From Clostridia bacterium (lineage in GTDB: Bacteria > Bacillota > Clostridia > Oscillospirales > CAG-272): a stretch of 36,896 bases of DNA. Shown here one piece after another: positions 15,949 through 23,633 of the stretch (position 1 is the first letter of the stretch; each line of letters starts with the position of its first letter). The notes under the pieces were generated by a model. The model made no database searches. It was given only the letters and a program-made list of their open reading frames with translations, and had not been told where the DNA came from. The position numbers and the translations under genes are program-made. The stretch spans positions 1 through 36,896 of the forward strand of contig JAFTOK010000078.1 in assembly GCA_017463815.1 (NCBI GenBank). The letters are read 5' to 3'.

Positions 15949-15964
15949 TGTTCCACGTGGAACA
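15949..15964. other. parS site 4, perfect palindrome
   Basis: TGTTCCACGTGGAACA, fully symmetrical, 2 nt beyond the stop codon of the Noc-like gene. Confidence 0.87.
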
Positions 15965-15966
15965 TT

Positions 15967-16833
15967 CTATGTAGCGGAATCGGTTGCTTTGGGTATGGTA
16001 AGGGTAAGGATAGTGTCTGTGGCGGTTTCCTCAGTGTTGCAGTCGATATTGACTCCGCCCTCGCGCATAGTTTCCACGGCGTGATTTATAGAGTTCAAGA
16101 AAAAACCATTGCCGCGTATGCGAAATTTCGTTTTTTGAAAGTGATTTTGGCTTTCGGCGGCTTCTTCAGCATAAGTTTCGCTTATTTTTGCGCAAACCGC
16201 AGCGACGTTTGTGCCGTGTATTATTGTTTCCAAAAATCCTCGGCGTGTGTTTGCGTCCATTTGAGCAAGCTTTTTTGCGCTTTGCTCGGGAACACCCGCT
16301 TGTATCAGCAAATTTTGCTCTTTTTGTGTAAAAACAAGCAATAAAAGAGTGGTGTGAACCTCCTCTTGCGGCAAATTTGCGCTTCTTGCGATGCTTTCTT
16401 CGGTATATAATCCGCGATTTATGGCTTCTGCATAGATTTTTGCCTTTTCAAAATAATTGCGCGGCGGTAAAAGAATTTCTTCGTTTTTCTCGTTATATTT
16501 GTATATAACCGTGCAGGGCGCGCGTTCTATACGGGCAAGCAGGCACGCACGGAAGCGTTTTTCACCTGAAATTATCTGAAAAACCTCTTTATCTTGCCTG
16601 TTTACGGACAAAAGAGAGATGGGATTGCGCAAACCGTTCTTTAAAATATCCATAGCGAGCGCGGCTAGTTCTTCTGTTTTATAGTGTTTCGGCGGGTTTT
16701 CCGGGTCCGGGTAAATATCTGCTATATTGATGATTTTAACAATGGCTTTTGCTTTCCCACCCATAAGTTCTGCGGGGATTTCGGAAAAGGCTTTTGGCAA
16801 TTCCGCTGTATAAAAAAACTCTTGTTCTTCCAT
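15967..16833 (-). CDS. divergent ParB-family protein in the Noc position
   Basis: A 288-residue protein in the usual place of noc, between rsmG and soj. It has a ParB N-terminal domain with IYPDPENPPKHYKTEELAALAMDILKNGLRNPI and a modified CTP-loop GEKRFRA (canonical GERRxRA). The second CTP motif ENxxR is not recognisable; LPPRNYFEK stands in its place. An HTH-like segment follows (YTEESIARSANLPQEEVHTTLLLL). The ATG at 16833 has AGAGGTGA upstream; a longer in-frame start at 16959 runs through palindromes and is unlikely. Noc blocks septum formation over the nucleoid, but the divergence leaves the function here open. Confidence 0.72.
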   Translation of the reverse strand: MEEQEFFYTAELPKAFSEIPAELMGGKAKAIVKIINIADIYPDPENPPKHYKTEELAALAMDILKNGLRNPISLLSVNRQDKEVFQIISGEKRFRACLLARIERAPCTVIYKYNEKNEEILLPPRNYFEKAKIYAEAINRGLYTEESIARSANLPQEEVHTTLLLLVFTQKEQNLLIQAGVPEQSAKKLAQMDANTRRGFLETIIHGTNVAAVCAKISETYAEEAAESQNHFQKTKFRIRGNGFFLNSINHAVETMREGGVNIDCNTEETATDTILTLTIPKATDSAT

Positions 16834-16906
16834 TATAATATCACCTCTGAAGTATAATACCATAAATGGAGCGAGAAAACGCGCAAACTCCGCTGTCGCA
16901 AAAGAG

Positions 16907-16958
16907 AAGTTTTCCACCGTAACGGTGGAAAACTTGAGAAAAACGCGAGTTTTTCTCA
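16907..16958. promoter_or_regulatory. pair of strong palindromes upstream of the Noc-like gene
   Basis: Two adjacent inverted repeats. 16907-16935 has 14-bp perfect arms (AAGTTTTCCACCGT and its complement) around one base. 16937-16958 has 9-bp arms (GAGAAAAAC/GTTTTTCTC) around GCGA. They lie 74-125 nt upstream of the start codon. They could be terminator-like hairpins ending the rsmG side or binding sites for a dimeric regulator. Confidence 0.5.
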
Positions 16959-16976
16959 TATTTCATATAAATATGG

Positions 16977-17545
16977 AAGGAACAAAAATCGCTTGCGCGA
17001 TTTTTAAAATTATTATACTAACTTTTTCTTTTTGAAAGAAAAAGTTGCAAAAAGAAGCAAAAAGCCTCGCCGGCTTTAGCGGCATTTCGCTCTCAAGGTT
17101 CAGCGAAATTCGCCAAGCACAGTAAACCCCCGAAACCGAAACACCCGCGAAGCGGATTTTTCTTCAAAGGCTATCGGTGTGTGCTAATTCCAGAACCTTT
17201 ACATCCCGAGGTGGCGGTTCAGATATGAGAGCGAAATATTAAGCCGAAAATTTGTTCGCAACCCTTTGCAGAAAGTGAAAAAATTTCATTTTGAACCCAA
17301 CCGCGTGGTTCCGAGTAATTTTTGCGGAGCGTTCGGAGCAAAAATTCCACTCGGGGAGCGGTTCTTGCTGTAGTTTTCAGCTGCACTTAGCGATAAACCG
17401 TGAGGGTTTTTATTCTTTTGGAGCTTTTCTTGTAACCAAGAAAAGCGGATAAAATTGTTTAAGACCGCGTTAAGCGGTCTTTTCCTTATATTTCTCTCAA
17501 AGAAAAAGTTGAACATAATCAAAGAACGCGAAAGTTCTTTGTAAT
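16977..17545 (+). repeat. large modular noncoding repeat, copy 2
   Basis: The left block (16977-17085) has hairpin AAAAATCGC/GCGATTTTT, then CTTTTTGAAAG and GCAAAAAGAAGCAAAAAG. The middle (17086-17290) is unique and holds no recognisable gene or tRNA. The module at 17293-17381 is a long hairpin starting GAACCCAACCGCGTGGTTCC and ending GGGGAGCGGTTCTTGC. The right block (17388-17483) has GCGATAAACC, GGTTTTTATTCTTTTGGAGC, AACCAAGAAAAGCGGAT and a terminator-like hairpin AAGACCGC/GCGGTCTT plus T-tract. This block is nearly identical to that of copy 3. Confidence 0.7.
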
Positions 17546-17546
17546 A

Positions 17547-17574
17547 AAAAAACCTCTTTTTAAAGAGGTTTTTT
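17547..17574 (-). terminator. terminator of mnmG-rsmG, overlapping the rsmG stop codon
   Basis: Perfect symmetrical hairpin AACCTCTTTTTAAAGAGGTT with A/T tails. The rsmG stop codon TAA (17560-17562) lies in the loop, and the conserved C-terminal KKPL is encoded by the ascending stem. Confidence 0.85.
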
Positions 17575-18303
17575 CTGTATCTGAGCGTTTCTGCGCGGAT
17601 ATTTTGCAGGTGTCGGCGCTGTCTTTCGGAAGACGAAGATGTGGCGTTTCGCCTCTGCTTCGTCCTTTGCGGAGGGGTCGCAGAGCGTGAACTCGTCGTC
17701 GTTTTCCATATGGAGCAGGAGCGTTTTGACCGCGTTTTTTGCGTCTTCAAGCTCTTTTTTGCCGTTTTTACCCTTCATAGCGATGAAAAGTCCGCCTTTT
17801 TTGGCAAAAGGAACGCACCATTCCGCTAAAATTCGGAGTTCCGCAACGGCACGGGCACATACTACATCGTATTTTTCACGATATTCGGGCGTCTGCCCAA
17901 GCTCTTCTGCGCGGGCGGAAACAACGGAAACGTTTGTAAGCCCGAGCTTTTCTGCCGTGGCGAGAACGTACGCCGTCTTTTTTGCTGTGGCGTCGAGTGC
18001 TGTGATTTTCACGTCGGGGCGCGCTATTGCGAGGGGCAAGGTGGGCATACCGCCGCCGCTGCCTACGTCGAGGATTTTTGCGCCCTCGGGGATGTGTTTG
18101 GCAACCGTTAGCGAATCCGCAAAATGGCGGCATATGACACCCTCCTCGTCGCGGATTGCGGAAAGGTTCATCACCTTATTCTGCTCCAACATTATGTTGC
18201 AAAGGTCAAAGAGCGCATCTCTTTTTTCGCCCTGCCAAAATTCCGATAAATTATTATCGGCGAACACTTGTTCGGAGATTTTAAAGAATTCCTGTTTTTC
18301 CAA
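17560..18303 (-). CDS. rsmG: 16S rRNA (guanine-N7) methyltransferase RsmG
   Basis: A 247-residue Rossmann-fold methyltransferase. SAM-binding motif I is ILDVGSGGGMPTLPLAI (residues 77-93). The family-specific MNLSAIRD, HFADSL, ARAVAELRIL and the terminal KYPRRNAQIQKKPL are all present. It methylates G527 of 16S rRNA using SAM. No ATG fits; TTG at 18303 is used, with AAAGGAG 9 nt upstream. The gene starts 14 nt after the mnmG stop, in the conserved mnmG-rsmG order, and ends in a terminator that overlaps its last codons. Confidence 0.94.
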   Translation of the reverse strand: MEKQEFFKISEQVFADNNLSEFWQGEKRDALFDLCNIMLEQNKVMNLSAIRDEEGVICRHFADSLTVAKHIPEGAKILDVGSGGGMPTLPLAIARPDVKITALDATAKKTAYVLATAEKLGLTNVSVVSARAEELGQTPEYREKYDVVCARAVAELRILAEWCVPFAKKGGLFIAMKGKNGKKELEDAKNAVKTLLLHMENDDEFTLCDPSAKDEAEAKRHIFVFRKTAPTPAKYPRRNAQIQKKPL

Positions 18304-18317
18304 AGCTGTTTTCTCCT

Positions 18318-20237
18318 TTATACATCTCTGTTTTCGGCACGTTCGCGCTCCTTGCGCTTTATGTCGAGGTAAATAAGCAGCACGGAAATGTCCGCGGGGC
18401 TTACGCCCGAAATGCGCGAAGCCGCACCGATGGATATGGGGCGGAATTTTTCCAGCTTCTGTGCCGCTTCCGTGGAAAGACCGAGCACGTTTTTGTAGCA
18501 AATATCCTCGGGCAGGAGGCGTTTTTCGAGCTTTGTGAATCTTTCTGCGTCGGCAACTTCTTTTTTGATGTAGCCTTCGTATTTGAGGTCTGTCTGCGCC
18601 GTGAAAACGACTGCGTCGGGCAATGGTTTACGCTCCGGGTCTACGGGTGCGAGAAGCTCGTATGTCACGTTCGGGCGCTTGAGCAGGTCGGAAAGGCGCA
18701 CGCCCGTTTTGATGGGAGGCTCGCCGACGCTTGCTAAAATTTCATTTATGCCCTCTTTGGGGGAGGCAACGACGGAGCGCAGGCGCGCTTTTTCGGCTTC
18801 AATTTGCGCTTTTTTCTCGCGGAAACGCAAAATGCGTTCCTCGGGCAGAAGTCCTGCGGCATAGCCTATTTCGGAAAGGCGGTCGTCTGCGTTGTCCTGA
18901 CGAAGAATAAGGCGGAATTCCGAGCGCGAAGTCATCATACGGTATGGCTCGTTTGTGCCTTTTGTAACAAGGTCATCTATAAGCGTGCCTATGTAAGAGG
19001 AATTTCGTGTGAGTGTAACGGGCGCTTCGCCTTTTACGAGCCTTGCGGCGTTTATACCCGCTATAAGACCCTGCGCGGCGGCTTCTTCATAGCCTGAAGT
19101 GCCGTTGAACTGCCCCGCACCGAAAAGACCTTCTATGTCTTTGAACATAAGCGCGGCGGAAAGCTGTGTGGAGTCTATGCAGTCGTATTCTATAGCGTAT
19201 GCGTGGCGCATAACCACGGCGTGCTCGAATCCTTTTATGGAATGGAGCATCTGCGCTTGGATATAAGACGGCATAGAGGAGCTGAAGCCCTGGAGGTACA
19301 TTTCGTGCGTGCCGTCGCCCATAGGCTCTAAAAATAGCTGGTGGCGCGTTTTATCGGGGAAGCGCACGACTTTGTCTTCTATACTTGGGCAGTAACGCGG
19401 GCCCACACCCTTGATTTGCCCCGAATAGAGGGGGGATTCGGAAATATGCTCACGTATAATGCGGTGCGTTTCCTCGTTCGTGTATGCTATATAGCAGGGG
19501 AGCTTGGGGCGCGCTTCAAGGTCTGCTATGTCCGTATCCGCGCTGTACGGTGTGAGCTTTTCTTCGCCGTCCTGGCGTTCCAGCACGGAATAATCCACCG
19601 TGCGCGCGTCTATACGCGGCGGCGTACCCGTTTTGAAGCGGAGCATTTTTACGCCCAAATTGAGGAGCGATTTTGTGAGGAATGCGGCAGGGTGAAAGCC
19701 GTCGGGGCCGGAGGGGTATATAACGTCGCCTATAATAACGCGGGAATCGAGGTAAGTACCCGAGCATATTATAACCGTTTTTGCGTGCCACACGGCGGAA
19801 AGCCTGTCCACCACGGCAAAACGCATACCGTTTTCGCCGTCGAGCTTGCGGATTTCGCAAATTTCCGCTTGGATAAGGGAAAGATTTTCCGTGTGTTCAA
19901 GCGTTTTTTTCATAATGTCCTGGTAAAGGCGGCGGTCTGCCTGAATACGCTTGGAATGAACGGCGGGGCCTTTGCTGAGGTTAAGCATACGGTCCTGCAG
20001 CATAACCTTGTCTGCCGCCCTGCCCATTTCGCCGCCGAGCGCGTCGATTTCAAAAACGAGCTGACCTTTACCCGTGCCGCCGATAGAGGGGTTGCAGGGC
20101 ATATTGCCGACGGCATCGTTTGAAATTGTAAAAAGTACGGTGCGGCAGCCCATTCGTGCGGCGGCGAGCGCGGCTTCTATGCCCGCGTGGCCCGCGCCGA
20201 CAACGGCAACGTCTGCCGAATCTACAAAATATTCCAT
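18318..20237 (-). CDS. mnmG: tRNA uridine 5-carboxymethylaminomethyl modification enzyme MnmG
   Basis: At 639 residues this is full-length MnmG/GidA. The FAD-binding motif VVGAGHAGIEAALAAARMG is at about 10-28. Signature blocks NPSIGGTGKGQLVFEIDALGG and YCPSIEDKVVRF follow, then the C-terminal helical domain that binds MnmE, ending IGAASRISGVSPADISVLLIYL. With MnmE it installs cmnm5 at U34 of several tRNAs. The ATG at 20237 follows AGAAAGGT; an in-frame upstream extension runs into repeat copy 3 and was not accepted. mnmE is not next to it; the upstream neighbour is the repeat and then rlmH. Confidence 0.97.
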   Translation of the reverse strand: MEYFVDSADVAVVGAGHAGIEAALAAARMGCRTVLFTISNDAVGNMPCNPSIGGTGKGQLVFEIDALGGEMGRAADKVMLQDRMLNLSKGPAVHSKRIQADRRLYQDIMKKTLEHTENLSLIQAEICEIRKLDGENGMRFAVVDRLSAVWHAKTVIICSGTYLDSRVIIGDVIYPSGPDGFHPAAFLTKSLLNLGVKMLRFKTGTPPRIDARTVDYSVLERQDGEEKLTPYSADTDIADLEARPKLPCYIAYTNEETHRIIREHISESPLYSGQIKGVGPRYCPSIEDKVVRFPDKTRHQLFLEPMGDGTHEMYLQGFSSSMPSYIQAQMLHSIKGFEHAVVMRHAYAIEYDCIDSTQLSAALMFKDIEGLFGAGQFNGTSGYEEAAAQGLIAGINAARLVKGEAPVTLTRNSSYIGTLIDDLVTKGTNEPYRMMTSRSEFRLILRQDNADDRLSEIGYAAGLLPEERILRFREKKAQIEAEKARLRSVVASPKEGINEILASVGEPPIKTGVRLSDLLKRPNVTYELLAPVDPERKPLPDAVVFTAQTDLKYEGYIKKEVADAERFTKLEKRLLPEDICYKNVLGLSTEAAQKLEKFRPISIGAASRISGVSPADISVLLIYLDIKRKERERAENRDV

Positions 20238-20301
20238 ATATGACCTTTCTGTTTTCTTTTTAAGAAAACTTTGAAAAGAATTTCGTGGGGAACAAAAGGG
20301 G

Positions 20302-20758
20302 GACAAAAATCGTTTAAAAACGATTTTTGAAATTATTATATTCGCGCTTTTCTTTGTTTGAAAGAAAAGGCGCGGCAAAAGAAGCAAAAAAACGTGCCGT
20401 TTTATCGCTCGGTTCTGCTGACAACTATGGCAAGAACCGCTCCCCACGCTCGATTTTCCTGCGGAAAATTGCGTGGAACCACGCGGTTGGTGGCACAAAA
20501 TGCGAATTTGCGATTTTTCGCAAACTTCGCGTATTTATTTTTGCGAAAATAAAGTCTGAGAGGCTCGTTTCGGCTTTGGTTATCGTTCTCACGCGCCGAT
20601 ATATTGCGGTTTTGAACGCAATTGCTCGCAGCGCTATTCGCACATATAGGATTTGCGCGCACTGGCGATAAACCTGCAAGGTTTTTATTCTTTTGGAGCT
20701 TTTCTTGTAACCAAGAAAAGCGGATATAATTGTTTGGAAAGCCGCAGGCTTTCCTTCT
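20302..20758 (+). repeat. large modular noncoding repeat, copy 3, with inverted internal module
   Basis: The left block (20302-20410) is almost identical to copy 1: AAAAATCG/CGATTTTT hairpin, CGCGCTTTTCTTTGTTTGAA, GCAAAAGAAGCAAAAAAACG and TGCCGTTTTATCGCT. The right block (20665-20755) is almost identical to copy 2 and ends in hairpin GGAAAGCC/GGCTTTCC plus a T-rich tail. The hairpin module (20417-20492) is the reverse complement of the module in copies 1 and 2, so it has flipped relative to its flanks. No coding region is seen. Confidence 0.72.
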
Positions 20759-21238
20759 TTATTTGTGATATTTTCCTCCGCCGAGGATGTTGAAAGCGCG
20801 GTAGACCTGCTCCAGCAAAATGAAACGCATCATTCTGTGCGTGAACGTCATTTTGGAAACGGAAAGGCGGTAGTCGCACGCCGCTTTAACTTCCTCTGCC
20901 ATACCGAAAGCGCCGCCTATGACAAACGTGATTTGCCCACCTCTTGCGTCTTTCGCTTTTTCTATTTGTTTTGCAAAATCGGGCGAGGAAAGCTCTTTTC
21001 CCTCTACCGCCAGGGCTATTTTATAGCTCTTTTTCGGAAGAACGGCGAGTATGCGCTTGCCCTCCTCCGCGATGGCGGCGGCAATTTCCGCGTCGCTTGC
21101 GATTTCGGGCACACGGCTTTCCTTAAGCTCCGTGTTCTGTACCTTGCAGTATGCCGAAAGGCGTTTTTCATATTCCGCCACGGCATCTGCCAGGAATTTA
21201 TCTTTGATATTGCCAACGTAAATGATGTTTACTTGCAT
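20759..21238 (-). CDS. rlmH: 23S rRNA pseudouridine-1915 N3-methyltransferase RlmH
   Basis: A 159-residue SPOUT-class methyltransferase of standard length. It begins MQVNIIYVGNIKDKFL, contains FVIGGAFGM (SAM-binding trefoil knot) and ends in the invariant block MRFILLEQVYRAFNILGGGKYHK. It methylates pseudouridine 1915 in helix 69 of 23S rRNA. The ATG at 21238 follows AAGGGT; an upstream in-frame start would overlap walJ. It lies 10 nt behind walJ, a pairing also known in Bacillus (yycJ-htrA-rlmH region). Confidence 0.95.
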   Translation of the reverse strand: MQVNIIYVGNIKDKFLADAVAEYEKRLSAYCKVQNTELKESRVPEIASDAEIAAAIAEEGKRILAVLPKKSYKIALAVEGKELSSPDFAKQIEKAKDARGGQITFVIGGAFGMAEEVKAACDYRLSVSKMTFTHRMMRFILLEQVYRAFNILGGGKYHK

Positions 21239-21248
21239 TTTTGTACCC

Positions 21249-22034
21249 TTAAATGTATATTTCCGTGGGTGTGCTGGGGGCGGCGACGGCAATGCGTATA
21301 TTGGGGTATGCTGAAAGCGCCGTTTTTGCCGTGAGCTCCGCTGTGGGCGGGTAGTTGTTTTCTCGGCTGAGGTGGGCGAGCATAAATGCGTGCGTGCCGC
21401 TCTGCGCTAAAATATTTATAAGCTTGCCGCAATCGTCGTTGGAAAGGTGGCCGTTCGGCGAAAGTATGCGGCGTTTGAGCATATACGGGTACGGGCCCGT
21501 CATAAGCATAGAAACGTCGTGGTTAGATTCGATTATGCACTCGTCCACGCCGTAGAGCGCATCTATAAGGTCGCTTTCCACGTGACCGATGTCTGTGGCT
21601 ATGCCTATTTTGTGCGTGGCATCGCCAAGGGGGAATTCCACGCGGTAGCCCACGCAGCAAGCCGCGTCGTGCGGGGCTATGAAAGAGGAAACCGTTATAT
21701 CGCCCACTTTTGCGGAGTATATGGGCGTGTGCTTTACGAGAACCGCGTTCAGCGCGGCGTTTTCGTCTTTTATGAGCGCTTCTGCGGAAGGGGTTGTCAT
21801 ATGCACGGGTATGGCAAATTTCTTTGCGATAATCTCAAGCCCGCGCGTGTGGTCTACGTGCTCGTGCGTTACGAAAATTGCGGCGATATTGCGAAGGCTC
21901 GTGCCTATTTCCGAAAGAGAGCTTTCTATGGCGCGCGCAGAAACGCCTGCGTCTATAAGGATTTCCGTGCTTTCGGAACGAATGTAGTGGCAGTTGCCTG
22001 AAGAACCTGAAAAAAGTGTTATAAGTCTGGGCAT
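21249..22034 (-). CDS. walJ: WalJ/YycJ-type metallo-beta-lactamase fold hydrolase
   Basis: A 261-residue MBL-fold protein. The metal-binding motif THEHVDH (H57, H59, D61, H62) follows the N-terminal beta strands. TDIGHV, ESNHD and NGHLSNDDC match the YycJ/WalJ family, proposed to be a nuclease or phosphodiesterase linked to the WalRK region and DNA repair. No signal peptide, so cytoplasmic. It lies between galK (15 nt) and rlmH (10 nt), and the three genes look like one operon. Confidence 0.88.
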   Translation of the reverse strand: MPRLITLFSGSSGNCHYIRSESTEILIDAGVSARAIESSLSEIGTSLRNIAAIFVTHEHVDHTRGLEIIAKKFAIPVHMTTPSAEALIKDENAALNAVLVKHTPIYSAKVGDITVSSFIAPHDAACCVGYRVEFPLGDATHKIGIATDIGHVESDLIDALYGVDECIIESNHDVSMLMTGPYPYMLKRRILSPNGHLSNDDCGKLINILAQSGTHAFMLAHLSRENNYPPTAELTAKTALSAYPNIRIAVAAPSTPTEIYI

Positions 22035-22049
22035 TATTTCACGCTCTTA

Positions 22050-23306
22050 TCAGAAAATTTTTGTCATACCGACGGGGCGCACGGAAAGCACTGTAACAGC
22101 ACCTTTGCCGAACGCGTTTTCCATAACCGTTTTGAACGTTTCGAGCTTCGCTTGGGGCACAAAAGCCTGTATTGTGCCGGCAAAACCGCCGCCGTGTACG
22201 CGGCAAACGCCGTCGGGCGCGAGCACACTGTTTGCAACCGCGCAGGCGAGCGTGATGCCCTGTTCTGCGGGCGCTTTGGGTGTGAAGTAGTTCTGGAGCG
22301 ACATAGCGCTGGAAACGCCGCTCGCTTTTATAACGCCGAAGAAGCCGTTTATATCGTCTTTTGCGAGATATGCGGATGCTTCTTTAACTCTTTCGTTCTC
22401 GTCGAAGAAGTGTATTGCGCGCAAAATTGCACGGTCGCCTGCGTATTCGCGCAAAGCGGGAATGTTTGCGAGCACGTCTTCTTTCGTGAGCTCGCGGAGC
22501 ACTTCTTTGCCGAAGAAAGCGGCTACTTTCTTCATTTCTGCGGGCACGGCTGCGTAATCGTCCGTGAGGTCTGCGTGGGAGCCGCCCGTGTTAACTACGC
22601 AGAGGCTGTAGCCGTGGGAAGCGAGGTCGAGCTCTATTTTTTCGCAAACGGGGTGTGCGGGGTCTGCAAAATCTATATGCACGAAACCGCCGCAAGCGCA
22701 AGCGATTTGGTCCATAAGGCCGCAGGGTTTGCCGAAATGCACGTTTTCCGCATACTGCGAAATCTGGGAAATTTCGATGTAATCTATTTCGCCGTCGTTA
22801 TAAAGATGGTTTTCTATGTTGCCTATCATATCTTCAAATGCTGCGGAGGAGGAAAGACCGCTGCCGCCGAGCACGGAGGAGGTCATATATGCGCAGAAGC
22901 CGCCGATGGCGCGGTTTCTCTTCATAAAACCGTCGCAAACGCCGCGAATGAGCGCGGCAGATGTGCCTTCTTCGCCCGCCTGCGGGTCGAGGTCGCCGAG
23001 GTCTACCTCGTTCTGTGAAAAGCCTTCGCTTTTAACGTAGATTTTGCCGTCGTCCGTGGGGGCTGCTACGGCGATGATATCAAGGCTTACGGAGGCGGCG
23101 AGAACTTCGCCTCTGTTATGGTCTGTGTGGTTGCCGCTGATTTCGCTTCTGCCCGAAACGGAAAAAACGGAATATTCCTGTTCTCCATAAAGGGCGGTGA
23201 AGCTTTCTACGGCTTTTTTTATTCTTTCGCGAGCTTCCTTGTTTTCGCCGTAGAGCACGGAAAGGGAAGCGTCGTTTTCGCTTATAAGTGTGTCTATGCT
23301 TTTCAT
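22050..23306 (-). CDS. galactokinase-type GHMP kinase, variant signature
   Basis: A 418-residue GHMP kinase. ATP-binding motif VLGGSGLSSSAAFE is near 146-158, and the catalytic aspartate D199 lies in KPCGLMDQ. The C-terminal motif GVCRVHGGGFAGTIQAFVP is typical of galactokinases. The N-terminal galactokinase signature GRVNLIGEHTDYN reads GRSEISGNHTDHN here (52-64), changing the substrate-contact Glu to Asn; I recall similar variants in other Clostridia. It probably phosphorylates galactose or a related sugar. No galT or galE is beside it. The promoter has an extended -10 and is bracketed by an inverted repeat. Confidence 0.83.
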   Translation of the reverse strand: MKSIDTLISENDASLSVLYGENKEARERIKKAVESFTALYGEQEYSVFSVSGRSEISGNHTDHNRGEVLAASVSLDIIAVAAPTDDGKIYVKSEGFSQNEVDLGDLDPQAGEEGTSAALIRGVCDGFMKRNRAIGGFCAYMTSSVLGGSGLSSSAAFEDMIGNIENHLYNDGEIDYIEISQISQYAENVHFGKPCGLMDQIACACGGFVHIDFADPAHPVCEKIELDLASHGYSLCVVNTGGSHADLTDDYAAVPAEMKKVAAFFGKEVLRELTKEDVLANIPALREYAGDRAILRAIHFFDENERVKEASAYLAKDDINGFFGVIKASGVSSAMSLQNYFTPKAPAEQGITLACAVANSVLAPDGVCRVHGGGFAGTIQAFVPQAKLETFKTVMENAFGKGAVTVLSVRPVGMTKIF

Positions 23307-23340
23307 TTTTAAACACTCCTTTGTTTTGTTTAACTTATTT

Positions 23341-23403
23341 TTTGCATTCTAACTTAAATATTATATCATAAATTGCGCGAAAATGGAAGTGTAAGAATGC
23401 AAA
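23341..23403 (-). promoter_or_regulatory. galK promoter bracketed by a 10-bp inverted repeat
   Basis: Minus strand TATAAT (23360-23365) with extended TGA; the -35 match (TTCCAT) is poor. Perfect arms TTTGCATTCT (23341-23350) and AGAATGCAAA (23394-23403) lie on either side of the promoter, 43 nt apart, suggesting paired operator half-sites. Confidence 0.5.
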
Positions 23404-23562
23404 ATGTTCGAAAAAATGCACCTCTTTTTTTTATTTTTTCGGGCGCGTGGAAGATGTGACGAAAAATGCATAAAACAACGGCGTTTTTGCGGCAATTTTA
23501 ACATAAAAAAGCCGCGCAAATTGTGTGAAAGAGAGAAAAACGGCAAACGGGAAAAGCAAGTC

Positions 23563-23591
23563 TTGTTTTTTTTGAACTAAAATGGTAGAAT
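23563..23591 (+). promoter_or_regulatory. promoter of the three-lipoprotein operon
   Basis: TTGTTT (23563-23568), 17 nt, TAGAAT (23586-23591) with extended TGG. The 5' UTR is about 37 nt and includes GGAGGT. Between this and the galK promoter (23404-23560) I see no gene. Confidence 0.6.
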
Positions 23592-23633
23592 GTTAGATAT
23601 GAAAGTATCTCAAAACCTGAACGGAGGTAAAAT

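Noticed and set aside
15758..15965. Small minus-strand frames across the parS array
   Set aside because: Their repeated FHVEQ/STWNI strings are simply translations of the parS sites.
17086..17290. Possible tRNA or small RNA in the middle of repeat copy 2 (a GGTTC-like stretch)
   Set aside because: No acceptor stem or cloverleaf could be drawn around it.
20327..20679. Several 60-115 codon frames in repeat copy 3
   Set aside because: They are located wholly in the noncoding repeat and read through hairpins; no homology recognised.
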